Part shown: piece by piece, positions 39,479-47,771 of the stretch
Position numbering within the stretch: position 1 is the first letter of the stretch
How the letters are laid out: every line of letters begins with the position of its first letter
Assembly: GCF_900170035.1 (NCBI RefSeq)
Contig: NZ_LT828545.1
Coordinates: 120,151 to 184,150 of the forward strand
DNA from: Desulfamplus magnetovallimortis
Lineage (GTDB): Bacteria > Desulfobacterota > Desulfobacteria > Desulfobacterales > Desulfobacteraceae
DNA: 64,000 bases
Reading direction: 5' to 3'
Program-made: the position numbers and the translations under genes
Notes under the pieces: model-generated
Told to the model about the DNA's origin: nothing
Databases searched by the model: none
Seen by the model: the letters and a program-made list of their open reading frames with translations, nothing else

Positions 39479-41128
39479 CTATTTTGCGTATTGTACTCTC
39501 AGTACCTTTTTATCAAGTTTTCCAACACCTGTTTTGGCAATGGAGTCCACAGAGATGACTCGGTCAGGAACGCCGTATTTTGGGATATTGCCTTTTTCGT
39601 ACTCTTCCATGAAAACTTTTTTCAGCTCATCCTCAAGATCTTTTTCTTTAAACTCATCTTTTAATACAACAAGAACAATGGGTCGCTCTCCCCATTTTTC
39701 ATCAGGTACTCCAATGGCGGCAGATTCACTCACAGCCGGGTGCTGGCTTATTATATCTTCAAGGGTGAGGGAAGATATCCATTCTCCACCAGTCTTGATG
39801 ACATCTTTAAGCCGGTCTGTGATCTTTAGGTAACCTTCTGCATCAATACTTCCCACATCACCTGTATGGAGCCAGCCGTCAAACCATAACTCTTCACTCT
39901 TTTCCTGGTTGTGAAGATAGCCTTGGGTAAGCCAGGGGCTTCTTGCAACAACCTCACCTGTCTGAACACCATCATGGGCAACAGGATTACCAAGGGGATC
40001 AATGATTTCAATATCCACCATTGGGATAGGCAGGCCGGTTTTGCACCGGATGTCTATCTGTTTTTCTTCATCCCATTCATACATGTGTGGTTTAAGATGG
40101 GCAACTGTCAGAAGAGGACATGTTTCAGACATTCCATAGGCAGAATAAAGATTTATTTTTGCATTTGTAGCAGCTTTGCAAAGCCCCCTTGGCAGGGCAG
40201 AGCCGCCTATTACAACCTTCCAGTTGGATAGATCCACCTTGTTTATTACAGGGGAGTTGACAAGCATGTGGATGATTGTGGGAACGCAGTGGGAAAATGT
40301 GACTTTCTCTCCCATGACAAGTTTCAGGATCATTTCAGGTTCATAACGTCCAGGGTAGATCTGTTTGTTCCCGAGCATTGTAAAAAGATATGGCATACCC
40401 CATGCATGGACATGGAACATCGGTGTTAATGGCATATAGACATCGGCAGACGTCATTACAGCCTGGGAATCAAAAGCACAAAGCCCTGTCATAAGTCCAT
40501 ATGTATGAAGCACAAGCTGCCTGTGACTGAAATATACTCCCTTGGGATTGCCTGTTGTTCCTGATGTGTAGAATGTTGTTGCCCGTGCATTTTCATCAAA
40601 ATCCGGAAAATCAAAGGAGTCAGATGCATCCTTGAGCAGTTCTTCATAGATTCCGTCAAATTGTATAGCAGTTTCAGGATTCTGGTCAGTCTCTTTTATA
40701 AGGATGATCTTTTTGACGGTTTCAATCTTATCTTTTATTGGTTCAAGAAGGGGCAAAAGTTCGGAATTGACAAGAATCACATCATCTTCGGCATGGTTTA
40801 TGGTGTAAAGGATCTGCTCCGGAGAGAGTCGGATGTGAACTGTGTGAAGGATTGCACCCATCATGGGGACAGCAAAATAGCACTCTAAGTAACGATGGCT
40901 GTCAAAATCCATAACTGCTACTGTATCACCCTCTTTTACTCCAAGGCCTGCCAGGGCATTGGCAAGTTTGGCCACCCTAATGTGAAAATCACGGTAGGTA
41001 TAACGCATCTGATCACGGTAGATTATCTCCTGATCCGGGGATCTGATCAGGGAATTTTTCAGAAGGTTTTTGATCAGTAAAGGGTAGGTGTAGGCAGATT
41101 CACATTTTTCAATAAGTTTGACTCCCAT
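39479..41128 (-). CDS. Acyl-CoA synthetase (AMP-forming fatty acid-CoA ligase)
   Basis: 549 residues, usual length for the ANL superfamily. It activates a medium- or long-chain carboxylic acid to its acyl-CoA through an acyl-AMP. P-loop TSGTTGNPKG, A5 motif YGMSET, GWLHTGD and the C-terminal ERPIVLVVLK to KTGVGKLDKK lysine region are all present. The sequence resembles the AlkK/FadD13-like branch. Soluble or membrane-associated. GGGAGAC eight bases upstream of the ATG. Operon with the radical SAM gene downstream. Confidence 0.93.
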   Translation of the reverse strand: MGVKLIEKCESAYTYPLLIKNLLKNSLIRSPDQEIIYRDQMRYTYRDFHIRVAKLANALAGLGVKEGDTVAVMDFDSHRYLECYFAVPMMGAILHTVHIRLSPEQILYTINHAEDDVILVNSELLPLLEPIKDKIETVKKIILIKETDQNPETAIQFDGIYEELLKDASDSFDFPDFDENARATTFYTSGTTGNPKGVYFSHRQLVLHTYGLMTGLCAFDSQAVMTSADVYMPLTPMFHVHAWGMPYLFTMLGNKQIYPGRYEPEMILKLVMGEKVTFSHCVPTIIHMLVNSPVINKVDLSNWKVVIGGSALPRGLCKAATNAKINLYSAYGMSETCPLLTVAHLKPHMYEWDEEKQIDIRCKTGLPIPMVDIEIIDPLGNPVAHDGVQTGEVVARSPWLTQGYLHNQEKSEELWFDGWLHTGDVGSIDAEGYLKITDRLKDVIKTGGEWISSLTLEDIISQHPAVSESAAIGVPDEKWGERPIVLVVLKDEFKEKDLEDELKKVFMEEYEKGNIPKYGVPDRVISVDSIAKTGVGKLDKKVLRVQYAK

Positions 41129-41359
41129 AATTTTTGTCTCCCTGTTTGAGTTAAAGTTTTGATTGTTCTCTTCTGATCTTTGTTGTGTTAATTAAAAAAG
41201 TTCAGAAAATACCTTCTTGTTAATATGTTGCCGGAAGCTGGATTTTTGCTTGTAAGTATAAGCACGAAATATTAAATATCATTCCCTTTTCAGTAACAGG
41301 GATAGATTTAAAATTTGTCCCCACAGCATGCAAATGGACAAGTTATTTAATATTTGTGC

Positions 41360-41719
41360 CTAAATGATAAAATCGTTTTGGACCTCTCCGCCGAGAATAT
41401 GGCTTGCAAAAACCTGGTGGGTTTTCTTTACATCCATTTTCTGATATAAAGTGGATGCACCACCTTTGATGTCAACAGTCATATTTGGTTCGGTTTCACA
41501 TTTTCCGAGACACTCACCGGCCAGTACCTTTATATCTGATCTGTCTGCTTCGGCTTTAGCTTCAAGCAGTGCTTTCATAACCTCCCTTGCACCTGCATCA
41601 ATGCCGCATTGTCCCATGTGGACAGTGACTGTGACAGATGCGTCACCGCTTCGCAGTGCAACTGTGTGGGATGCCTTTTCCCTGATTTTTTTAAGATCCT
41701 CTATTGTAATTTTTGCCAT
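41360..41719 (-). CDS. HndB-like [2Fe-2S] thioredoxin-fold ferredoxin
   Basis: 119 residues. Cys38 in MGQCGIDAGAREVM and Cys70/Cys74 in GECLGKC are the hallmark of the small [2Fe-2S] proteins of the HndB/NuoE-like group, which carry electrons in NAD(P)-linked hydrogenases and bifurcating complexes. No hydrogenase or NuoF-like partner lies next to it, so it is an orphan subunit. AGGTGA is upstream of the ATG at 41719; a GTG at 41728 inside that RBS is less likely. The 41720-42110 stretch upstream holds its leader and no convincing gene. Confidence 0.85.
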   Translation of the reverse strand: MAKITIEDLKKIREKASHTVALRSGDASVTVTVHMGQCGIDAGAREVMKALLEAKAEADRSDIKVLAGECLGKCETEPNMTVDIKGGASTLYQKMDVKKTHQVFASHILGGEVQNDFII

Positions 41720-42112
41720 TTTGTTCACCTGTTAATGATAAGAGTGTTTGTTTTTTGTTGTTGCTGGCTGATTTGTCAGTAAAAGGGTTGTCAAATTTAA
41801 TGTTTGCTATAAAATCGCTTTTTAATTGCGTCGTGTCAAGTTTGAATAGAGATTCAGAACATTTTTCATTTATCAGTGTACATTTTTGTGGAGTGGATTG
41901 TAGAGTGGAATTTCGACAAATGTGAAGGTTGTCACGTTCAGTGTAAAGCGGAAGGTTGAGAGTTTCGAAATTATTAATACAACAGCATTGAGTGTAAGGG
42001 TGGCAGAAGAATACTCATCTCTTAGTTTCTTGACAATAAAGCAGGGCATATCCTATATTACTTTTGGATTGTGTCCAATAGGGCAGTCGGGATTTAATAT
42101 TTTGAGATAAGA

Positions 42113-42175
42113 TAAACGGGCATGTTTACGTATCAATCATCCCCAAATATAAAAATAATAGTCATTTTTCATAAT
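42113..42175 (-). repeat. Family-3 repeat
   Basis: 'taaacgggcatgtttacgta' to 'agtcatttttcataat', a shortened relative of the copy at 18193-18261 that has lost the last bases of its right end. Confidence 0.6.
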
Positions 42176-42190
42176 CAGGGGGGGCGCCGT

Positions 42191-42218
42191 AGAGACAAGG
42201 CATGCCTTGTCTCTACTT
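42191..42218. repeat. 28-bp perfect palindrome
   Basis: GTAGAGACAAGGCA followed by its exact reverse complement. An identical palindrome occurs at 57560-57587. The motif is widespread as a dispersed palindrome in unrelated bacteria, notably cyanobacteria. Confidence 0.85.
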
Positions 42219-42242
42219 CCATGATGGCTTAGTAATAGGGTT

Positions 42243-42315
42243 TAATTAACTTCCCCAAACTCTCCCTCGCAAGTCTGTGAGAGGGGGGCTTGGCGGGTGA
42301 TGTGAATGGGCAAGT
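42243..42315 (+). repeat. Family-6 GC-rich palindromic repeat
   Basis: 'ccccaaactctccctcgcaa' followed by 'tctgtgagaggggggcttgg' and 'gggcaagttt', near-identical to 25090-25158. Like that copy it is followed immediately by a family-1 element, so the two moved or were duplicated together. Confidence 0.7.
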
Positions 42316-42316
42316 T

Positions 42317-42397
42317 TATATGAAAGTCTCAGTAATTGGTTGTTTTTAAAACGACTTTCATCTTTTCGATTGTGGCTATCATCAGCCATGTACGTTA
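42317..42397 (+). repeat. Family-1 two-hairpin repeat
   Basis: A-type copy with the ATGAAAGTC/GACTTTCAT stem and a 'GGCTatcatcAGCC' second stem. About 100 bp upstream of the RAMP operon; it may affect its leader RNA. Confidence 0.9.
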
Positions 42398-42430
42398 TTA
42401 AAAATCAATTCCTTAATGGTTAAAACTTCT

Positions 42431-42478
42431 AATAACTGATATCAATAAGTGATATGAATGATACCAACAAATGATATA
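42431..42478 (+). promoter_or_regulatory. Short direct repeats upstream of the RAMP operon
   Basis: Two 13-bp units, AATAACTGATATC and AATAAGTGATATG, lie end to end, followed by two degraded units (AATGATACCAAC, AAATGATATA). They sit just before the GGGAG ribosome-binding site of the RAMP gene and could be an operator or simply AT-rich sequence. Confidence 0.35.
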
Positions 42479-42500
42479 AAAAAACGGGAGAGTATATTTT

Positions 42501-45500
42501 ATGATTTTACAAGGTAAACTGTATGCAGAAACTCCAATTTATCAGGGTAATGCCAAAAAGACCATGTTTACTCGTGATGGTGACGGTAAATACAAGTTGG
42601 TTTCCCTGGCTGGTGAAATTGAAGGCACCGCACAGGCTCTGATGGATGCATTTACAGGCCAGTCCCGTAATGGAAAGAATATAGGACTTCTCGAGAGATT
42701 GTGGAAACGTCTTTACGGGGAAGATATGCCAAGGGGACTTGTCAGGAATGTTGAGTGTAAGCTTCGGGAAGAGTGCTATCCCCGTGATAAATTTTTTGAT
42801 ATGCGAATGGGAATCAAGCTGGATGAGGACAGGTGGGCTGCAGAATCCAATGCCAATTACAAGATGGAGGCAATTTTCAAAAACTCTGTATTCAATTTTT
42901 CCATGACCCTCAATGACTCAACACTTAAAAGAGATAACACCACGGAAAAGCTCTATTTTCTCCTTCAGGAGATTATGGAGAGCCGCTTCTGGTTTGGTGC
43001 AGGCAAAAGCAAGGGCCTTGGAAGAGTAAGGCTTGAGGCTAATCTCCCATTTGAACCCAAAAGTGTTCCAGTGCTTCACAAGGATGCAAATCATCTTAGA
43101 ATTGATTTCTCCTTTGACTCCAGCAATCCGGTTCTTGTTGGATGGAATTGGGGAAAAGTGGATCCACACACACCGTCATTTCTATCCATGGACGCAGGTC
43201 TTTTACTTGAAAACATGACAGATATTCCTTCCGTAATCAGGGAACGGTTGAAAATGTCCATTGGTGGTTCCATTCTGAATCCGGATGAATGGAAAAGCAA
43301 GTTCTCCGAGTATTTTCCAAGGAGTGTTGCCATATGGCTAAAAGAGGAGTCCGAGGCCGAGATTGATGCCTGGATGCTGCCTTCGGCTTCCCTGAAGAAG
43401 ATGTCAAAAGGAAAGTACGCCATCAATAAAAAACTTGCGGCACAGCTTACCCCTTTAGTGGATAAACCTTTTCCATCCAAGGAAGAAGCAGAAGAGACCT
43501 TTACAGAGATTGCCGGCAAGACAGCAGCCAACATGACCAAAAGAATTCTTAAGGAGCTTGTGCAGGAGAGGCAGCTTCAACAGAGTTTAAACCAAAAGGC
43601 GTGGCTTTTGATTGCAGAGAACTTTGGTTTTGACGACAAGCTTGAGTCAAAGGTTTCAGACGCTATTCGTGATGAAGCAGCATTGACAAAGATTATTGCC
43701 CCGGCATGCAAAAATATTGAAAATCGACTTTTTCAGCAGGTGGATCAGCAACTTAAACTTCTTCAGAGTGACAGTTGGGTGGATGTTGAAATCCAGAGCC
43801 GTGAAGAACACCTGAAAATTAAAAACATGCTTTTAGATGGCAAGATTGGGGAATCCCAGTGGTCAAATCCACAGATGCCACCGGAAGGGATAAAGCTTTC
43901 ATCATGGAAGGATTTTTTAAGGGATCACAGCAGGGTTGCATATCGTCATATGTTAAATTCCACGAACCTAAGAAAAAGTATCACCAATGATGAAAACCAG
44001 ATAGATTTTCTCAAGGCTCACAGAGATAAGACCAGGCTTGAGCTTGCAAAGCCGGAGCATATTGACTTCCGGTCAGGTGGCCCTTCCGGTCGCCATATAT
44101 CAAAGGAGTATGGAAAACCCTATGACACCGTTTTTATGCGTATGCTTTCATGGGCACCATCTCAAAAGGAACAGGGCTCATGGGAGATTTATATACCAGG
44201 GGGTACAATAAAAGGGGCATTTCGTAAACGAGCTTCCCAAATGCTTAAGACGTTGTGGGGAGAGACCAAAAAAACAGCCTTTATTCTTGATGATCTCTTT
44301 GGTGTTCAGGGCAAAAGGGGAATGGTCTTTTTTTCTGATGCCTATCTTGTGGATCCGGATGATTCCGGTAACTGGTGTTCCATGGATGGTGTAAGAATGG
44401 ATCCTGCCACTGGCCAGCCTGTGGAGACATCAAAGGCTGATTATCTTTTTGCCTATGGCGATAAGCTGAAATTCAAATTCCAGATTGATATTCAGGATAT
44501 TAACACAAAAAATATGCCCGCAGTTTCTGTCTTGTTTCACCTTATTAACGATTTTAGGTTGGGTGATATTCCCCTTGGAGGCGAAAAAACAAGCGGCTTT
44601 GGCTGGGTAGAGGCAAATATTGCAAGGCTTCAATGGCTTGCTCCTGGTAGTAACGGGATTCATCAGAAACTTTTTAACAATCAACCATTGACATCATCGG
44701 GACTCTGGCAGGTACTTGACAAACGCGGTGATGAGGCCGGAAAATTAATTACTAACATAGATCCGATATTGCCTGATTCTCAATACACCAACAATATCCC
44801 CCATGCTCCCGGAGCAGGTTTTGTTTCCCACAGGGCATTTGGCGGATACTGCGGTCAACTCACTGTTGAGGCAAAGCTTCTGACACCCATGAATATAAAG
44901 GAGAGTGGAGAACCTTCCTTTAGTGTGGAAGTCGCTGGTGAACGTCTAAATGGTCATGATTTTTATTCCATTTCACCCCCGGAAGCGGGCCAAAGGAGTG
45001 CTAATGCAAAGATGACATATGCGCTTCCTGGACGCAGCGTCAAAGGCATGGTTCGTCATATATATACAATTGCCAGCAACTCCCATGCTGAGAGTATGGA
45101 TATCTCTCGCCTTAATCCTGTTGACAGTCTTTTTGGATGGGTGGGAAATGGCCCCAATCAGGCGCTTATGGGACGCCTGGTCTTCGATTTTGCCAAGTTT
45201 GAAGAACCTGAACTTGGATGGTTTAAAGTGCCATATCCCTATGGTGAATGGCGTTATGCTGATTCAGGATGGCAAAAAAAAGCCGGCGGCCATGCTGCAA
45301 TGCATCTTGTGGCTGACAAGTGGCGAATCTTTTCCCATGCTCCCCTTGCGCCGGTTGTGCAACAGATGGAAACCTTTGCTCCTGACGAGGTTAATGCAAG
45401 GTATTTCAGGGCAATGCTTCCAGGCAACAAGGCCCGTTTTACAATTCGTTTCTGGAATCTTGAAGAATCAGAGTTTCACCGTCTCCTTTGGTCCCTTGAG

Positions 45501-45728
45501 CTGGAGCCTGGTTTGGCTCACAAGATGGGTAATACACGTTATCTGGGTTTTGGAAGCCTGAGATTTTCCATTCTTCCCGAAAGTTATCTTATTGATTGGA
45601 CAAAACGGTATGCTGACAACTCCATGAGCAATTGGCGTATTCCCCTTGACATTGATATGAAGGCGGCCATCAAAAGCGTTCAAAATTACTCTGCACTTAA
45701 AAAGGCTTTAAATGCTGAACACATTTGA
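42501..45728 (+). CDS. Triple RAMP (Cas7-like) fusion protein, Cas10-less type III-like
   Basis: 1075 residues with three RAMP-like modules. Module 1 (about 1-185): N-terminal strand LQGKLYAETPIYQG, a Cas7-like FFDMRMGIKLDED block and a G-rich loop GAGKSKGLGRV. Module 2 (about 198-710): strand LRIDFSFDSSNPVLVG, a long insertion mostly helical between 325 and 510, then IPGGTIKGAFRKRA, LFGVQGKRGMVFFSDAYL, MDPATGQPV and LGGEKTSGFGWV, matching the Csm3/Cmr4 pattern. Module 3 (about 783-1025): ALPGRSVKGMVRHIY, DSLFGWVG and MGNTRYLGFGSLRF, like TIGR03986/Cmr6-type RAMPs. Known RAMPs bind crRNA and may cleave target RNA; whether this one does is untested. GGGAG precedes the ATG. It overlaps the next gene by 17 bp. 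A fused multi-Cas7 protein with a helical insert recalls Cas7-11 (gRAMP), but it is shorter and lacks that system's partners here. Confidence 0.85.
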   Translation: MILQGKLYAETPIYQGNAKKTMFTRDGDGKYKLVSLAGEIEGTAQALMDAFTGQSRNGKNIGLLERLWKRLYGEDMPRGLVRNVECKLREECYPRDKFFDMRMGIKLDEDRWAAESNANYKMEAIFKNSVFNFSMTLNDSTLKRDNTTEKLYFLLQEIMESRFWFGAGKSKGLGRVRLEANLPFEPKSVPVLHKDANHLRIDFSFDSSNPVLVGWNWGKVDPHTPSFLSMDAGLLLENMTDIPSVIRERLKMSIGGSILNPDEWKSKFSEYFPRSVAIWLKEESEAEIDAWMLPSASLKKMSKGKYAINKKLAAQLTPLVDKPFPSKEEAEETFTEIAGKTAANMTKRILKELVQERQLQQSLNQKAWLLIAENFGFDDKLESKVSDAIRDEAALTKIIAPACKNIENRLFQQVDQQLKLLQSDSWVDVEIQSREEHLKIKNMLLDGKIGESQWSNPQMPPEGIKLSSWKDFLRDHSRVAYRHMLNSTNLRKSITNDENQIDFLKAHRDKTRLELAKPEHIDFRSGGPSGRHISKEYGKPYDTVFMRMLSWAPSQKEQGSWEIYIPGGTIKGAFRKRASQMLKTLWGETKKTAFILDDLFGVQGKRGMVFFSDAYLVDPDDSGNWCSMDGVRMDPATGQPVETSKADYLFAYGDKLKFKFQIDIQDINTKNMPAVSVLFHLINDFRLGDIPLGGEKTSGFGWVEANIARLQWLAPGSNGIHQKLFNNQPLTSSGLWQVLDKRGDEAGKLITNIDPILPDSQYTNNIPHAPGAGFVSHRAFGGYCGQLTVEAKLLTPMNIKESGEPSFSVEVAGERLNGHDFYSISPPEAGQRSANAKMTYALPGRSVKGMVRHIYTIASNSHAESMDISRLNPVDSLFGWVGNGPNQALMGRLVFDFAKFEEPELGWFKVPYPYGEWRYADSGWQKKAGGHAAMHLVADKWRIFSHAPLAPVVQQMETFAPDEVNARYFRAMLPGNKARFTIRFWNLEESEFHRLLWSLELEPGLAHKMGNTRYLGFGSLRFSILPESYLIDWTKRYADNSMSNWRIPLDIDMKAAIKSVQNYSALKKALNAEHI

Positions 45729-46593
45729 CTGGATACGCCGTAGCAGAAGTGGTGCCGAACTCATGGCAACCCTGAATTATTTCAGAAAATGTAAACCGGA
45801 TCTCTTTCCAGAGGAGAAATCTCTGGCGAATGCAGTTACGCTTTTTGATGTGCCATGTAGTCGTTGCTGGATTTATCCTTGTGAGGATCCTGACGGAGAA
45901 GCTTATTGCAGAATATGTAAGAAGATAGTTACTGCTTCAAGGAAAATGGGACACAGGTCAAGGCATTCTGTAGTTGTATGGGGATATGTGAATCAGATCC
46001 CCAAAAATTTGGAGTCAGGAAAAGGTTTCTACTCTTCTGATATAGTTGGGGCATATGTTCATGATGACTCCCACTTTATGCTGGTTCTTGATCGTTATAA
46101 AATAAAGCCGTGGCTACAGGAGCTGCTACTTTATCATGGTGCTGATTTAAAGGGGCTGCTCCAGATATTTCCCACAACGGGAAAGAGTGCAAAGGCTGAA
46201 ATGAGTGATATAATCAATAGAGCCATCCACCAGGATTCAAGGTATCCCATGGATACTCTGAGAGTCCGTTTTTTTTCAAGACCTTATCAGGTCTTTTCTC
46301 CACGTGAAAGAGATAATGCAGGAATATTGACATTTAGTGTCATGGAGTTTCTTGAATTGCTGCAGATGGCTTTTATTTTTCGTTCGCTGCTTCGTCCTGA
46401 GGATCAAGACCTTTTGAGGGAGTTAATCAATCTTGACAACATCACAGACGGACGTTTTCAATGGAGCCGTTTTGCGGCAACCCTTAAGCCGGAAGCAAGG
46501 GATATGCTTAACTCCTGGAATATTCGCACGTGGTCTGAAAATCAGATTATCCTGTTATATGAGCTACTTGATTATGTTGAATATGTCTTTTGA
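45712..46593 (+). CDS. Zinc-ribbon protein of the RAMP operon, unknown family
   Basis: 293 residues I cannot assign to a family. A zinc-ribbon-like cluster is clear: C49-x2-C52 and C66-x2-C69, with an extra C57 (PCSRCWIYPC, YCRICKK). The remainder is mixed alpha/beta with a Trp/aromatic-rich C-terminus and no HD, GGDD or nuclease motif that I see. Its start overlaps the end of the RAMP fusion gene and its end overlaps the Cas6-like gene, so the three are translationally coupled and probably form one complex or pathway. It could be a divergent small subunit, an effector or an adaptor. Confidence 0.75.
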   Translation: MLNTFDWIRRSRSGAELMATLNYFRKCKPDLFPEEKSLANAVTLFDVPCSRCWIYPCEDPDGEAYCRICKKIVTASRKMGHRSRHSVVVWGYVNQIPKNLESGKGFYSSDIVGAYVHDDSHFMLVLDRYKIKPWLQELLLYHGADLKGLLQIFPTTGKSAKAEMSDIINRAIHQDSRYPMDTLRVRFFSRPYQVFSPRERDNAGILTFSVMEFLELLQMAFIFRSLLRPEDQDLLRELINLDNITDGRFQWSRFAATLKPEARDMLNSWNIRTWSENQIILLYELLDYVEYVF

Positions 46594-47569
46594 TCTGATT
46601 CGTTATCTTTTTGTACTTGAAGTAAACTCCACCCTTGTATGGCTTCCAAAGTGGCCTGCAATGGAGTTGTCCCTGCTTCTGGGTGAGGTTATTGCCGACG
46701 CTCTGCCCATTGTGGATGCTCGGGCATGGAAGAAGAGTCTTTCAGCCTGGCACTCATACTGCTCTGATGTTGCCAGGAAGAAAGCATCTGTCAAGTTTGT
46801 AAACAGGAATCCATGGCCAATTGATGCTGTTATTTTCTGGTATCCTGCCAAAAGATCCTACGGTAAGGGCGAACGCATTCTTTTTGAACTTAAGCTTCTT
46901 GGCCGTTCCGCAGATCATGAACTGTTTGTTGAGGTAATTCTTCCGGCAATGGAGCAGATTGCAATGAATCCTTATATCGGTACAAAATATAAAAATTCTC
47001 TATGGGGACATTTTGATATAAGTTCTGTTTACTCTGCCCGTGGCTCTTCATGGAAGCCGATTCTGAAAAACGGGAAACTGGATTTAAGGCGAAAGATCAT
47101 TTCTTCCCAATGGTCAAACGGCCTGAAGTTTGGACCAGATTCATTTAATTCCCTGGACAGGATAAGATGGCTTTCTCCTTTTCTTGTTGCGCCTGCCAGC
47201 AACAAAGCAGGTAGAACCGGCAACAGAAAATCCATGCCTGTTCCCCCGTTATCCAGCATTCTGGAGGCTATAGCTGAAAGAGTTTGTTATGTAACTCTTG
47301 GGAAATATTCAACGGCCATGGATTTTTTGAACAGCATTGAAAAAGATGAACTTGCCTCCTGGAGAGAGGCCATGAAATATGCAGATAGTAATTCTATCTG
47401 TCGTCATAATATTAAAAAATCATCGCAGCTTTTTTCAGGTTTGAGAATGGGTTCCCAGACATTTAAAACACCTGTTCATGAAACATTGATACCTTTTTTG
47501 TCGCTTGGTTCCATTCTTCATATAGGAGAATATACCCATTTTGGATGCGGTACCTATACTATGGTATGA
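46574..47569 (+). CDS. Cas6-like RAMP endoribonuclease family protein
   Basis: 331 residues. Two blocks match the Cas6 family of PF10040: GKGERILFELKLLGRSAD (about 97-114), equivalent to the central 'G-x-x-F-x-x-x-L-x-L-x-G-x-A' strand, and the C-terminal G-rich loop LGSILHIGEYTHFGCGTY (about 311-328). Canonical Cas6 cuts CRISPR precursor RNA within repeats. The catalytic residues cannot be confirmed by eye. The start is uncertain: ATGs at 46574 and 46583 both overlap the previous gene and immediately precede the first beta strand; the longer frame from 46433 is read out of that gene. Third gene of the RAMP operon. Confidence 0.82.
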   Translation: MLNMSFDLIRYLFVLEVNSTLVWLPKWPAMELSLLLGEVIADALPIVDARAWKKSLSAWHSYCSDVARKKASVKFVNRNPWPIDAVIFWYPAKRSYGKGERILFELKLLGRSADHELFVEVILPAMEQIAMNPYIGTKYKNSLWGHFDISSVYSARGSSWKPILKNGKLDLRRKIISSQWSNGLKFGPDSFNSLDRIRWLSPFLVAPASNKAGRTGNRKSMPVPPLSSILEAIAERVCYVTLGKYSTAMDFLNSIEKDELASWREAMKYADSNSICRHNIKKSSQLFSGLRMGSQTFKTPVHETLIPFLSLGSILHIGEYTHFGCGTYTMV

Positions 47570-47600
47570 TTATTGTGCTTATTCAAGTATTTTCATTATT

Positions 47601-47637
47601 AAGGGATTAACCTGATTTTTAAATCATGTTAACCCTT
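47601..47637 (+). terminator. Hairpin downstream of the RAMP operon
   Basis: AAGGGATTAACCTGATTT pairs with AAATCATGTTAACCCTT with one bulge and a mismatch, 32 bases after the Cas6-like stop. The loop is very short and no T-run follows, so it may be a palindrome rather than an intrinsic terminator. Confidence 0.4.
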
Positions 47638-47684
47638 AAATCCTTTAATCAGGGGTCAATATCTATCTTGGAAAAACAAACAGA

Positions 47685-47750
47685 TTAAACGGTCATGGCC
47701 GGCATTAAGCCCCCCCCGAATATTAAAATTTGTATCTATTTCCACGGTAA
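47685..47750 (-). repeat. Family-3 repeat
   Basis: 'ttaaacggtcatggccggca' to 'tatttccacggtaa', same subtype as the right half of 54322-54447. It separates the RAMP operon from the ATPase-nuclease gene. Confidence 0.65.
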
Positions 47751-47771
47751 AGCAGCTAAGGAGAATTAAGT

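Noticed and set aside
41922..42110. 62-residue plus-strand frame in the gap before the RAMP operon
   Set aside because: GTG start without RBS, no recognisable family; not distinguishable from random open sequence.
46433..46573. Longer N-terminus of the Cas6-like protein
   Set aside because: These codons overlap the preceding zinc-ribbon gene in another frame, look unstructured, and precede the first expected beta strand.
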